Of a stretch of 64,000 nucleotides of DNA, positions 26,160 through 33,950 are shown one piece after another. A model generated the notes under the pieces. The model saw only the letters and a list, made by a program, of their open reading frames with translations. It was not told the DNA's origin and did not search any database. The first letter of the stretch is position 1. The number at the start of each line of letters is the position of its first letter. The position numbers were made by a program, and so were the translations under genes. The DNA is from an uncultured Acetatifactor sp. (GTDB taxonomy: Bacteria > Bacillota > Clostridia > Lachnospirales > Lachnospiraceae): assembly GCA_910585805.1 (NCBI GenBank), contig CAJUFB010000010.1, forward strand, positions 1 through 64,000, written 5' to 3'.

Positions 26160-26247
26160 CGGAAGAATCGCCCCGCGATTCTTTCCGGACGGAACATGGT
26201 TGTTCTTAAGGCGGCCTTCTTTGACGCCTCAGAACAACTTTCCGTCC
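26160..26247. repeat. Ribosomal-operon hairpin element H4, directly after rplW
   Basis: GGACGGAA (26187-26194) pairs with TTCCGTCC (26240-26247), enclosing GTTGTTCT.../...AGAACAAC around GGCCTTCTTTGACGCC. A separate GGAAGAATCGC/GCGATTCTTTCC hairpin precedes it at 26161-26186. It ends 1-2 nt from the rplW stop. Confidence 0.65.
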
Positions 26248-26248
26248 T

Positions 26249-26548
26249 TTACAGTCCGGAGAAAATCTCGATCTCCTTGCTGTCCGCTGTCAGCTTGACA
26301 ATCGCTTTCTTGGTCCTGGCTGTCTTGCCTGTCACCATACCGCGTCTCTTATTCTTGCCCTGGCAGTTTATGGTATTGACACGCATTACCTTCGCGCCTT
26401 CAAACATCTTCTCTACAGCTTCCCTGATCTGGGACTTATTTGCTTCAGGGTGAACCAGGAATGTATATTCCCTGTCAGCCATGCCATTCATGCTCTTCTC
26501 GGTGATTACCGGTTTGAGGATCACGTCATAGTACTTAATATCTGCCAT
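26249..26548 (-). CDS. rplW: Ribosomal protein L23 (uL23)
   Basis: 99-residue tunnel-exit protein that docks trigger factor and SRP. VILKPVITEKSMNGMADREY and FLVHPEANKSQIREAVEKMF are typical. The ATG overlaps the rplD stop. Confidence 0.97.
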   Translation of the reverse strand: MADIKYYDVILKPVITEKSMNGMADREYTFLVHPEANKSQIREAVEKMFEGAKVMRVNTINCQGKNKRRGMVTGKTARTKKAIVKLTADSKEIEIFSGL

Positions 26549-27168
26549 TATGCGTACACCTCCTCGATCTTCGCAACTGCGTTTTTGGTCAGGACGACCT
26601 TTTTCGCCTTCATGATATCGTATACATTGATCTCGTCAGCCTGGATAGTATCAATGGCGGGAAGATTTCTTGCGGACAATACCACATTTGCATCATTTCC
26701 TTCGATGACTACCAGTCCTTTTTCCACTTTCAGATTGTTCATCACTGCCACGAAATTCTTTGTCTTGATCTCATTGAACTTCAGTTCATCTACTACGATC
26801 AGATTGCTGTCCTGAACCTTGCTGGTCAATGCGGACTTCAGAGCAGCTCTCTTTTCTTTCTTATTGATCTTGAAAGAATAATCCCTGGGAACGGGTGCAA
26901 ACACCATACCGCCGCCTGTCCACTGAGGAGATCTGGTGGAACCCTGTCTTGCATGTCCGGTTCCCTTCTGCTTCCAGGGCTTCCTGCCGCCCCCGGATAC
27001 CTCCCCGCGGGTCTTTGCCTTCTGTGTTCCCTGACGCTTATTTGCAAGATGCTGTACAACCGCCATGTGTACCAGATGTTCGTTTACCTTCACACCAAAT
27101 ACCGCATCGTTTAATTCGATCGTACCAACTTCTTTGCCTTCCATATTATAAACAGCTACGCTTGCCAT
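26548..27168 (-). CDS. rplD: Ribosomal protein L4 (uL4)
   Basis: 206 residues from MASVAVYNMEGKEVGTIELN. The tunnel loop GEVSGGGRKPWKQKGTGHAR is intact. In some bacteria L4 represses its own S10 operon; whether it acts on the long leader here is unknown. Confidence 0.97.
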   Translation of the reverse strand: MASVAVYNMEGKEVGTIELNDAVFGVKVNEHLVHMAVVQHLANKRQGTQKAKTRGEVSGGGRKPWKQKGTGHARQGSTRSPQWTGGGMVFAPVPRDYSFKINKKEKRAALKSALTSKVQDSNLIVVDELKFNEIKTKNFVAVMNNLKVEKGLVVIEGNDANVVLSARNLPAIDTIQADEINVYDIMKAKKVVLTKNAVAKIEEVYA

Positions 27169-27202
27169 ATCTGATTGGCCCTCCTTTCGCACTAAACTTG
27201 CG

Positions 27203-27880
27203 TTATCCCTTAACGGTTTCTTTGATGGTGATCAACGACTTCCTGGGCCCGGGTACGGAGCCTTTCACCAACAGCAGATTCTTCTCCGCATCTACTCTCA
27301 CTACTTCCAGATTCTGTACGGTAACTTTCTTACATCCCATATGGCCGGGCATTCCCTTTCCCTTAAACACACGGCTGGGGGAGGAACATGCACCGTTAGA
27401 GCCCTGATGACGATGGAACTTGGAACCGTGCTTCATGGGTCCTCTGTGCTGTCCCAGTCTCTTGATTGCGCCCTGGAATCCTTTTCCCTTGGAGATGGCA
27501 GATGCGTCGATCTTGTCGCCTGCCGCAAAGATATCGGCCTTAATCTCAGCACCCAAAGTATATTCGTCAGCATTCTCGAATTTGAACTCCCTGACATATC
27601 TCTTGGCAGTTACGCCAGCCTTCTTGAAATGACCCATCTCGGCTTTATTCGCGCCGTGTCTGTGGATGATCTCCTTCCTGCCGCCTGCGTCCTTGTTGAT
27701 GATCCTCTCCTTCTTGTCAACAAAGCCAACCTGTACTGCGCTGTAGCCGTCATTCTCTTTCGTCTTGACCTGAGTCACCACACAGGGACCTGCATTCAGG
27801 ACAGTTACAGGGATCAGCGTACCGTCTTCGTTGAAGATCTGGGTCATTCCGACCTTTGTCGCCAAAATTGCTTTCTTCAT
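27203..27880 (-). CDS. rplC: Ribosomal protein L3 (uL3)
   Basis: 225 residues from MKKAILATKVGMTQIFNEDG behind GAGAGGA; a 41-codon open extension upstream is not used. GPMKHGSKFHRHQGSNGACS and GHMGCKKVTVQNLEVV are diagnostic. Confidence 0.97.
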   Translation of the reverse strand: MKKAILATKVGMTQIFNEDGTLIPVTVLNAGPCVVTQVKTKENDGYSAVQVGFVDKKERIINKDAGGRKEIIHRHGANKAEMGHFKKAGVTAKRYVREFKFENADEYTLGAEIKADIFAAGDKIDASAISKGKGFQGAIKRLGQHRGPMKHGSKFHRHQGSNGACSSPSRVFKGKGMPGHMGCKKVTVQNLEVVRVDAEKNLLLVKGSVPGPRKSLITIKETVKG

Positions 27881-27999
27881 TTTTCCTCTCTTTCTGCCAT
27901 AAGGCTTAAAGTCTACATAGCGGACCACACGGTTATCGTTGCGCAGGGAATGTCTCCTTATAACCGTTGCACGTTTTACGCGCTGAATGTATGTTTCAT

Positions 28000-28025
28000 A
28001 CATCCTCCCCGTATGCCGGGGATGT
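28000..28025. repeat. Hairpin in the rpsJ-rplC spacer
   Basis: ACATCCTCCCC pairs with GGGGATGT around GTATGCC with a small bulge. It lies about 35 nt after the rpsJ stop. The 176-bp spacer is long for this position. Confidence 0.45.
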
Positions 28026-28056
28026 GTTCTTACGTCTAAGTAGAGGTTTATTTTTA

Positions 28057-28374
28057 TTATTTGGTTCTCATTTTAATGTCGATATACACACCTGCGGGCA
28101 TTTCCAGTCTCTGCAGCGCATCCACAGTCTTCTGAGTGGGCGCTATGATATCGATGAGCCTCTTGTGGGTTCTCTGCTCGAACTGCTCTCTGGAGTCCTT
28201 ATACTTGTGTACAGCCCTCAGAATGGTTACTACTTCCTTCCTGGTGGGAAGGGGTACCGGGCCGCTCACCTCAGATCCGGTCTTCTTTACAGTGTCGATG
28301 ATCTTTCTGGCGGATGCATCCACCAGCTGATGCTCGTATGCCTTCAGTGTGATTCTCATTACTTGACTTGCCAT
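28057..28374 (-). CDS. rpsJ: Ribosomal protein S10 (uS10, NusE)
   Basis: 105 residues; first gene of the S10-spc operon and also a NusB partner in antitermination. RITLKAYEHQLVDASARKII and GPVPLPTRKEVVTILRA are typical. Confidence 0.97.
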   Translation of the reverse strand: MASQVMRITLKAYEHQLVDASARKIIDTVKKTGSEVSGPVPLPTRKEVVTILRAVHKYKDSREQFEQRTHKRLIDIIAPTQKTVDALQRLEMPAGVYIDIKMRTK

Positions 28375-28652
28375 AAAAAAAGTCGCCTCCTTTTCGCACT
28401 TTTGAGAAGATGAAATAATAGTTTCATCTTAGTACGACAAGCGGTGACTGTACACTCTCCCGTGTGTGTCCTAAACTCTCACGCAACTCTTTCGATTTCA
28501 GGACCTGACACATCGTTTCTGCCCTCTGGCAGATATAATCTGGTACAGTGACTTGTCGTCAGTTTTGTAACTTGACATTCGCTCCACGGAAAACCTGATT
28601 CTCATTGCTGAAAACCAGCAACCTCACGCTTCACAGCTATCATGCCACAGCA
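28375..28652 (-). promoter_or_regulatory. Long structured leader of the S10 operon
   Basis: About 278 nt lie between the promoter and rpsJ. A perfect 9-bp hairpin AAGATGAAA/TTTCATCTT (28407-28430) sits just before the ribosome binding site. ACGACAAG and TGACTGTAC near 28435-28457 pair with GTACAGTGA and CTTGTCGT near 28542-28558, closing a roughly 120-nt domain. This suggests leader-based control of ribosomal protein synthesis; the effector cannot be read from sequence. Confidence 0.55.
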
Positions 28653-28658
28653 ATTGTT

Positions 28659-28687
28659 AGTATACATGGGAATTCCTGACTTTGCAA
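28659..28687 (-). promoter_or_regulatory. Main promoter of the S10-spc operon
   Basis: TTGCAA (28682-28687), 17-nt spacer, TATACT (28659-28664) on the minus strand, with an A/T-rich UP-like stretch upstream (28688-28735). Confidence 0.8.
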
Positions 28688-28762
28688 GATATTTTTAAAA
28701 ATTTTTGTATTTTTTTTAATACAATTTTCCGGTAAAATTCGTTTATTCCGCGGTTACATACA

Positions 28763-28791
28763 TTGACTTTACTGCGAAAGTGTTTTATCAT
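28763..28791 (+). promoter_or_regulatory. Promoter of the membrane protein gene at 28860
   Basis: TTGACT, 17-nt spacer, TATCAT on the plus strand, about 70 bp before the start and divergent from the S10 promoter. Confidence 0.65.
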
Positions 28792-28859
28792 AAATTAATG
28801 CAGGAGCGTTTTTCGCATCCCGACTATTTTATTCATACACATAAAGGAGGATATCTCAA

Positions 28860-29414
28860 ATGCAGTACACAAATGCAGGCCCGGGCCTGAAAAAAATGTT
28901 CATCGCTCAGATCGGTTCCGTTATATGCAGCGTGCTTCTCATTATTCCGCTGATCAACCTGATCGCGATGGCCGGCGCGCTCGTCTTTTTGATTATCAGT
29001 CTGATCGGGCTTTATCAGGCAGGCAAAGATATCGGCGGCTGCCAGAAGGCATTCCAGTTCACCATTGCGCAGCTTGTATTAAGCGTTATCTCCAACTTTG
29101 CCGGAAGCGGTTTCATGGGAACCCTTGTATCCGTGGCCTATTCCGTAACCGGCTTCCTGGTCACCTATTTCGTATGCTCCTCGGTTGCGGAAGTACTCCG
29201 TATGCGTTCCCATGACGACATCGCCTCCAGGGGAGAGCTGGTCTGGAAGCTCAACCTGGTATGCTATGCCGTAAATATCATTGTATCCGTCCTCTCCCAC
29301 ATTCCGCTCCTAAATATCCTTACCGGTCCGGCAGGCATCATCGTTCCCGTCGCTTCTCTGATTGCCGGCATTCTGTTCATTACATTCCTGTACAGAAGCT
29401 CCGAAGCTCTGTAA
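28860..29414 (+). CDS. Hypothetical multi-pass membrane protein
   Basis: 184 residues with four to five hydrophobic helices (about 12-32, 34-52, 65-90, 92-108, 132-155, 158-178). The only soluble part of note is the loop around RMRSHDDIASRGELVW. No catalytic or transporter motif is recognised. Start behind AAAGGAGG. Monocistronic, with its own promoter. Confidence 0.75.
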   Translation: MQYTNAGPGLKKMFIAQIGSVICSVLLIIPLINLIAMAGALVFLIISLIGLYQAGKDIGGCQKAFQFTIAQLVLSVISNFAGSGFMGTLVSVAYSVTGFLVTYFVCSSVAEVLRMRSHDDIASRGELVWKLNLVCYAVNIIVSVLSHIPLLNILTGPAGIIVPVASLIAGILFITFLYRSSEAL

Positions 29415-29435
29415 TTACCCTGCAGGAAATTTTCA

Positions 29436-29595
29436 GGGACTTTATACTTGTGCCGTCGCGCAGCGACTTAACCCCTGATAAAGTCGCGAAGGCGCACGAG
29501 AGGAACTTTCATGAGGGCATTTTCGAATGAAAGTTTCTCTCATAAAGGTGCGCCGAAGGGACTTTATACTTTAGTGCTGTCGCGCAGCGACTTAA
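29436..29595. repeat. Direct-repeat-flanked hairpin element
   Basis: Two direct repeats of about 37 bp (29436-29471 and 29558-29595; GGGACTTTATACTT...GTCGCGCAGCGACTTAA) flank an 86-bp centre. In the centre GGCGCAC pairs with GTGCGCC and AACTTTCAT pairs with ATGAAAGTT. It fills the gap before the methyltransferase gene and ends 14 bp before its start. Confidence 0.65.
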
Positions 29596-29608
29596 TTAGG
29601 AGAAATAT

Positions 29609-30553
29609 ATGTGGATAGCAGATAACTGGAAAGAATATCGGGTACTGGACGCTTCCGGCGGAGAGAAACTGGAGCGCTGGGGGGATTATATCCTGGTCCG
29701 TCCGGATCCCCAGGTCATCTGGAATACCCCCCATGGCCACAGAGGCTGGAAAAAAAAGAACGGCCATTACCACAGGAGCGCAAAGGGCGGCGGGGAATGG
29801 GAATTTTTCAATCTGCCGGATGAGTGGAGCATTTCCTACCTGTTAAAAGGAGCCTTTCCGCAATCCGAAACGGCCGCATCCGATTCCGAAGAAAAGATAA
29901 CCGAAGCGGGCCGTTCCCTGACTTTCCGCCTGAAGCCTTTCAGCTTCAAGCATACAGGACTTTTCCCGGAACAGGCTGTGAACTGGGAATGGTTTTCGGA
30001 CATCATCCGCAGAGCAAATCGTCCGGCGGACAGGCCCGCAAGGGTATTAAATCTGTTTGCCTATACGGGCGGCGCTACTCTGGCTGCCGCTGCCGCCGGG
30101 GCAGGCGTGGTTCATGTGGATGCCTCCAAAGGCATGGTAAACTGGGCAAAGGAGAATGCCGCCGCATCCGCTCTGGGAAATGCCCCCATCCGCTGGCTGG
30201 TAGACGACTGCGTGAAATTCGCGGAACGGGAAATACGGCGGGGAAATAAATATGACGGAATCATCATGGACCCGCCTTCCTACGGCAGGGGACCGAAGGG
30301 AGAGGTCTGGAAGATGGAGGAAAATATCTGGGCCTTTATCGAGCTGGTCACTCAGCTGCTGTCCGGGGACGCGCTGTTCTTCCTGATCAACTCTTATACC
30401 ACGGGACTACAGCCTGCCGTACTTTCCTATATGATGAATCAGGCGATTGTAAAGCGCTTCGGCGGCCATGTAGCGGCAGACGAAATCGGGCTGCCTGTAG
30501 AAGAAAGCGGACTGGTTCTTCCCTGCGGTGCCTCGGGACGCTGGCAGCGGTAA
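29609..30553 (+). CDS. Class I SAM-dependent methyltransferase, RlmI/RlmK-like
   Basis: 314 residues. SAM-binding motif I is VLNLFAYTGGATLAAAAAG (about 147-165), the acidic post-I strand is HVDASKGMVNWAKENA, and the catalytic-type motif is DGIIMDPPSYGRGPKG (about 218-233), as in rRNA methyltransferases of the RlmI/K group and related S-domain enzymes. It lacks the N-terminal PUA domain of E. coli RlmI. The target base is unknown. Start behind AGGAG. Confidence 0.85.
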   Translation: MWIADNWKEYRVLDASGGEKLERWGDYILVRPDPQVIWNTPHGHRGWKKKNGHYHRSAKGGGEWEFFNLPDEWSISYLLKGAFPQSETAASDSEEKITEAGRSLTFRLKPFSFKHTGLFPEQAVNWEWFSDIIRRANRPADRPARVLNLFAYTGGATLAAAAAGAGVVHVDASKGMVNWAKENAAASALGNAPIRWLVDDCVKFAEREIRRGNKYDGIIMDPPSYGRGPKGEVWKMEENIWAFIELVTQLLSGDALFFLINSYTTGLQPAVLSYMMNQAIVKRFGGHVAADEIGLPVEESGLVLPCGASGRWQR

Positions 30554-30574
30554 CCCGCTCTGCCCGAAACCGTC

Positions 30575-31762
30575 TCACAGCACATACTTTCTCAGCAGAG
30601 GAATCCTGTACAGCACCCGGGCAACGGCGGTTGACAGCAACAGCGTAAGCCCCCAGAATACGGGAAGCGAGATACCAATGGGAAAAAAAATTCCCATTGG
30701 AAAAATTTTTCCCATTGGAAAAAAATTTCCCATTGAAAAGGACAGCGGCGTTACATGGAAGAATTTATAGGCTGTATTTAAAAAAACCGGATGTACAAGA
30801 TATATCGTAAAACTCAAACCCGCAGCCCGGTTCCAGAAACCATCCGCCCTTTTATCCCCGGGGGAGGCATTCCCATGCACAGCATTCCCCCAGCCAAAGA
30901 GCAGCAGGGAAAGCACTACCGTAAAGGGATAGTTGTATGCCATCTGCACGGTATAATCTCCGGACAGCCTGCTGCCTGCCATGGCTGCGGCCAACACTGC
31001 GGCCAGGACGGGCAAAATCCGGGCTTTTCCTGCAGTATCCCCGCTTTTCACCCTTTCATTGTCTGCCTCCCCACATTCCGTTGAACCGCAATCCCCGGCC
31101 ATTCCCGTTTCATCCGCAGACTTAATAAACTCTGCATCACCCGGCTTCCTCACAAACATCCCGCCGCTTATATAATAGAAAAGATATATTCCCCAATCCG
31201 GCAGTGCAGGAACAGTCTCCATGCCAAATAATTTTGCCAGATAGGGCAGAACACTGCTGCCGGCAAATAACACCGCCAGTAATACGTAGAGCGCCGGACG
31301 CGGAAGAACCGTCAGCAGCTTCTTCATCGCCGGAGTCAGCAGATACAAAAACAGGATCAGATACAGATACCATAAATGCGACCAGCTCTCCCCCCGCAAT
31401 ACCATCAAAAACGAGTTTCCGATCATATGCCACCGAAAACACCGCTCCGTGGCAATCTGTTCCAGACAGGCATAAGGCACGCCGAACACAAACAATGCCG
31501 ACACTATTCTCCTGCAATACCTGCAGAGCATTTTTCCCATGGTTATCTTCCTGTCCGGATTCAGGAACAGATAGCCCGATATCATCAGGAAGACGGGAAC
31601 ACACCAGCAGATCAGATCCAAAAGTACCAGAAACACCGTCTTCTCCACGGGGTAATCCCCCATATCCGTATGATCCATAACTCCGGTGACCGTGTGCAGC
31701 AGAACTACCGCACAGGTTGCCGCCACTCTCAATTTATCCAGAAACACTGCCCGTTCTTTCAT
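30575..31762 (-). CDS. Acyltransferase-3 family membrane protein
   Basis: About 395 residues with some ten membrane helices; the family O-acylates surface polysaccharides or other exported substrates. The start is ATG at 31762 (MKERAVFLDKLRVAATCAVV), where the key His falls in VVLLHTV. The open frame continues 40 codons upstream, but those codons lie inside dispersed repeat R1. A hydrophilic loop near 215-250 (KSADETGMAGDCGSTECGEA) and an 18-bp tandem repeat near residues 345-365 are unusual. Convergent with the methyltransferase gene. Confidence 0.8.
   Translation of the reverse strand: MKERAVFLDKLRVAATCAVVLLHTVTGVMDHTDMGDYPVEKTVFLVLLDLICWCVPVFLMISGYLFLNPDRKITMGKMLCRYCRRIVSALFVFGVPYACLEQIATERCFRWHMIGNSFLMVLRGESWSHLWYLYLILFLYLLTPAMKKLLTVLPRPALYVLLAVLFAGSSVLPYLAKLFGMETVPALPDWGIYLFYYISGGMFVRKPGDAEFIKSADETGMAGDCGSTECGEADNERVKSGDTAGKARILPVLAAVLAAAMAGSRLSGDYTVQMAYNYPFTVVLSLLLFGWGNAVHGNASPGDKRADGFWNRAAGLSFTIYLVHPVFLNTAYKFFHVTPLSFSMGNFFPMGKIFPMGIFFPIGISLPVFWGLTLLLSTAVARVLYRIPLLRKYVL
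30674..30735. repeat. In-frame 18-bp tandem repeat in the acyltransferase gene
   Basis: CCCATTG recurs at 30693, 30711 and 30729, each followed by A/T runs. Translated, the gene reads repeated MGxFFP-like hexapeptides in or next to a membrane helix. Because the unit is a multiple of three, copy-number change would lengthen the protein without a frameshift. Poly-A/T runs of 7-8 inside could cause slippage. Confidence 0.75.
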
Positions 31763-31786
31763 ATCCGCGCTCTCCCATCCAGTCTC

Positions 31787-31892
31787 CGTATACACGTAAC
31801 GTGTGAGCGGTTCCGCCGCGTGGTACAAAAAGCAGCATACAACAGAAGCAGTTCTTCTATTGTAAGGAACGAATGCGCTCACGAGTATATTA
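31787..31892. repeat. Dispersed palindromic repeat R1
   Basis: About 105 bp, clearly similar to 62818-62925 (shared GCATACAACAGAAGC and TTCTATTGT). Outer arms GTGAGCG/CGCTCAC and inner arms ACAACAGAAG/CTTCTATTGT fold it into one long hairpin. It lies in the acyltransferase 5' region. Confidence 0.65.
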
Positions 31893-31948
31893 TATCTGTC
31901 TGCGGAAGGCAGTGCAAGTTCTACATAAAGATTTAAGAAACGGGAGTT

Positions 31949-33136
31949 TCAGTCCGTTATCTTTATAGAATCAAACATCTCCCAGATTTCTTCCGCAGTT
32001 CCCCTTCCGTTAAATCTGACTACAATATTGTTCGGAAGCAACACCGCAAAATTCCCCCGGGGAGTATCCGTGTCCCCTCTGTCGGCGCGGGAAATCATAC
32101 GGCTTCTTACTGTCTCCAGAGTGAAATCTTCCCAGGCGAATGTAGGATTATCCATGCTCTGCCGATACTCCTGAGGCACGGTTTCCGCATACGGAATCTC
32201 ATACAGGCGCTCGTCATAAGTCTCTGCGGCATCTATGTCCACGGTTTCAGGAGCCTCTGCCACCTCCTCGACAGACCACATAATGGAATCCATCCCCTTA
32301 CTCCAGGTGAGCGTCAGATTTGCCTCCTGCCCATCCGCATTGCTGAAGGCGCTCTCAAAAGAGTAGCCCTGGGGCACCTTCTCCGGAATATAGTCTCCCA
32401 GTCCCTCCTGACTTCTGGCTTCCGCTTCCGTGAATTTATTCAGGTTCACAGCCGGGCATCCGTCACTGTCAATCATGACGCTCTCTTCTGCGGCCGATTC
32501 TTTTGAAACGCTTTCCTGCTCTTTTCCCATACCCGTTGCGGTCTCACTGCTCTTTTCCTCCGTTCCGCCGCTTCCGTGCTGCGATGTTCCGGAAGTTCCG
32601 TACCTCTCCTGGGAACCGGAATATCCTTCGGTGACATTTGTGCCGTTTGCGTCGATACCTTCGTCAAAATCACCTCCGTTGTCCTGGCTCATCGAGTCGT
32701 CCGCTTTCTGTGCTGCCATATCTTCCGCATTATATTCTGCCGCCCCTGCCTCTTCGGGCAAAGCGCCTTCCCCTTCGGCGTCAAGTTCAATGGTCTCAAG
32801 CTGCATCGCCATATCATTCATATTTCCTCCGGATGCCGGGTTATCGACTTTTAAGATCAATTGATAGCCGCCCCAGCCCAGCGCCCCCACGACAGCCAGG
32901 CACAGGACAGCGGCCCAGGGTCTCGCATACCGCCAAAGGGGTTGAAATCCCCTGCCTTTTACGTATTTACGTTTCTTATAAGTAGAAATACTTTGTGCCC
33001 TTTCGTTCTCGGAACGTTCCAACAGTTCTTCGTCCGCACCGGATAAGGCTTCCATGATCCGCAGCGCCTGCCCCTGTCTGCTCTCTCCGGAGAAGGACAT
33101 CCCTTTTTCAGATTCCTCATAACCATTATGTTTCAT
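31949..33136 (-). CDS. Putative membrane anti-sigma factor
   Basis: 395 residues from MKHNGYEESEKGMSFSGES. A short cytoplasmic part (1-75), a single membrane helix (about 78-98, AAVLCLAVVGALGWGGYQLI), a Ser/Gly/Glu-rich low-complexity linker (about 110-225) and a C-terminal extracellular domain (about 235-395). Its ATG overlaps the stop of the sigma gene (ATGA), the usual sign of a sigma/anti-sigma pair. The call is based on context and topology; no zinc-binding anti-sigma motif is visible. Confidence 0.65.
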   Translation of the reverse strand: MKHNGYEESEKGMSFSGESRQGQALRIMEALSGADEELLERSENERAQSISTYKKRKYVKGRGFQPLWRYARPWAAVLCLAVVGALGWGGYQLILKVDNPASGGNMNDMAMQLETIELDAEGEGALPEEAGAAEYNAEDMAAQKADDSMSQDNGGDFDEGIDANGTNVTEGYSGSQERYGTSGTSQHGSGGTEEKSSETATGMGKEQESVSKESAAEESVMIDSDGCPAVNLNKFTEAEARSQEGLGDYIPEKVPQGYSFESAFSNADGQEANLTLTWSKGMDSIMWSVEEVAEAPETVDIDAAETYDERLYEIPYAETVPQEYRQSMDNPTFAWEDFTLETVRSRMISRADRGDTDTPRGNFAVLLPNNIVVRFNGRGTAEEIWEMFDSIKITD

Positions 33137-33693
33137 AATATCACGCCCTCCCTTTCCAGATACTCTCTCAGCTTTGCCCTGGTGCGGAACAAAGAGGTCT
33201 TCACCGTATTCAGCTTCATGCCATAGCGCTTCGCAATCTCGCCGTATTCCTCCACATACCAGTATCTCCGCAGAAACACATTGCATTCCCGCTCCGGCAG
33301 CGTGTGCAGGAAATCATTCAGCATCCGTTCCAGTTCCGCCGCCTCCACTTCTTCCTCCGTGCTGCGCCTGTCGGGCACACATTCGGCCAGTTCGTCCAGC
33401 GCCAGCATCATTTCACCGTTTCCCCTTTTCATGGTATGCTTTTCCTTCCATCTGTCCAGAGATAAATTGCGTGTAATTGTTCCCAGAAAAATGGCCAGCC
33501 TGTTGGGCCGTTTCGGGGGTATGGCATTCCATGCCCGCAGCCATGTGTCATTCACACATTCATCCGAGTCCTCCCTGTCATATAGAATACGCCAGGCAAT
33601 GCTGTAGCAGTAACTTCCGTATGACAGCTGTGTCTCGGAAATCGCCCTCTCCTCCCTGGCCCAGTATAAATCCAGTATCTCCGTATCTCTCAA
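33133..33693 (-). CDS. ECF-type RNA polymerase sigma factor
   Basis: 186 residues. Region 2 has YSIAWRILYDREDSDECVND and RLAIFLGTITRNLSLDRWK; region 4 near the C-terminus has LPERECNVFLRRYWYVEEYG and a helix-turn-helix KLNTVKTSLFRTRAKL. A candidate promoter it could itself recognise is at 33817-33841. Regulon unknown; a cell-envelope signal is likely given the membrane partner. Confidence 0.85.
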   Translation of the reverse strand: MRDTEILDLYWAREERAISETQLSYGSYCYSIAWRILYDREDSDECVNDTWLRAWNAIPPKRPNRLAIFLGTITRNLSLDRWKEKHTMKRGNGEMMLALDELAECVPDRRSTEEEVEAAELERMLNDFLHTLPERECNVFLRRYWYVEEYGEIAKRYGMKLNTVKTSLFRTRAKLREYLEREGVIL

Positions 33694-33816
33694 TGTCCGC
33701 CCTCCCGATTTTGCTTCCCGTTCCTTTTTCTGTTTCCTCCGCCTGCAGCAGCTTCGCCTTTGATATGCCTATACCATCAAAAACACGCTTGCCGCAATCG
33801 CCTTTCTGCCTTTATA

Positions 33817-33841
33817 GACGATAACCGGCAGCTGAAGTTTC
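33817..33841 (-). promoter_or_regulatory. Candidate autoregulatory ECF promoter
   Basis: GAAAC (33837-33841), exactly 16 nt, then CGTC (33817-33820) on the minus strand, the classic AAC-N16/17-CGTC arrangement of ECF sigma promoters. It is about 125 nt upstream of the sigma gene. Confidence 0.5.
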
Positions 33842-33844
33842 ACT

Positions 33845-33880
33845 CACTGCAAAAAAGGACTGCCCAAAATGAGCAATCCT
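33845..33880 (-). terminator. Terminator after cls
   Basis: AGGATTGCTCA pairs with TGGGCAGTCCT on the minus strand and is followed by six T residues. Confidence 0.7.
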
Positions 33881-33897
33881 CAACAGCGATGAAAAAC

Positions 33898-33950
33898 TTT
33901 AGGAATTGTCGGAAAATAACTTCTGCAATTGCTTCAGGCAAAAGCCCTAC
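33898..33950. repeat. Dispersed repeat U3 at the end of cls
   Basis: Matches U2 (11631-11682) nearly end to end: both run TTAGGAATTG, then AAAATAACTT or AAAAGCTGAT, then CTTCAGG and AAAAGCC. It includes the last bases of cls. Confidence 0.55.
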
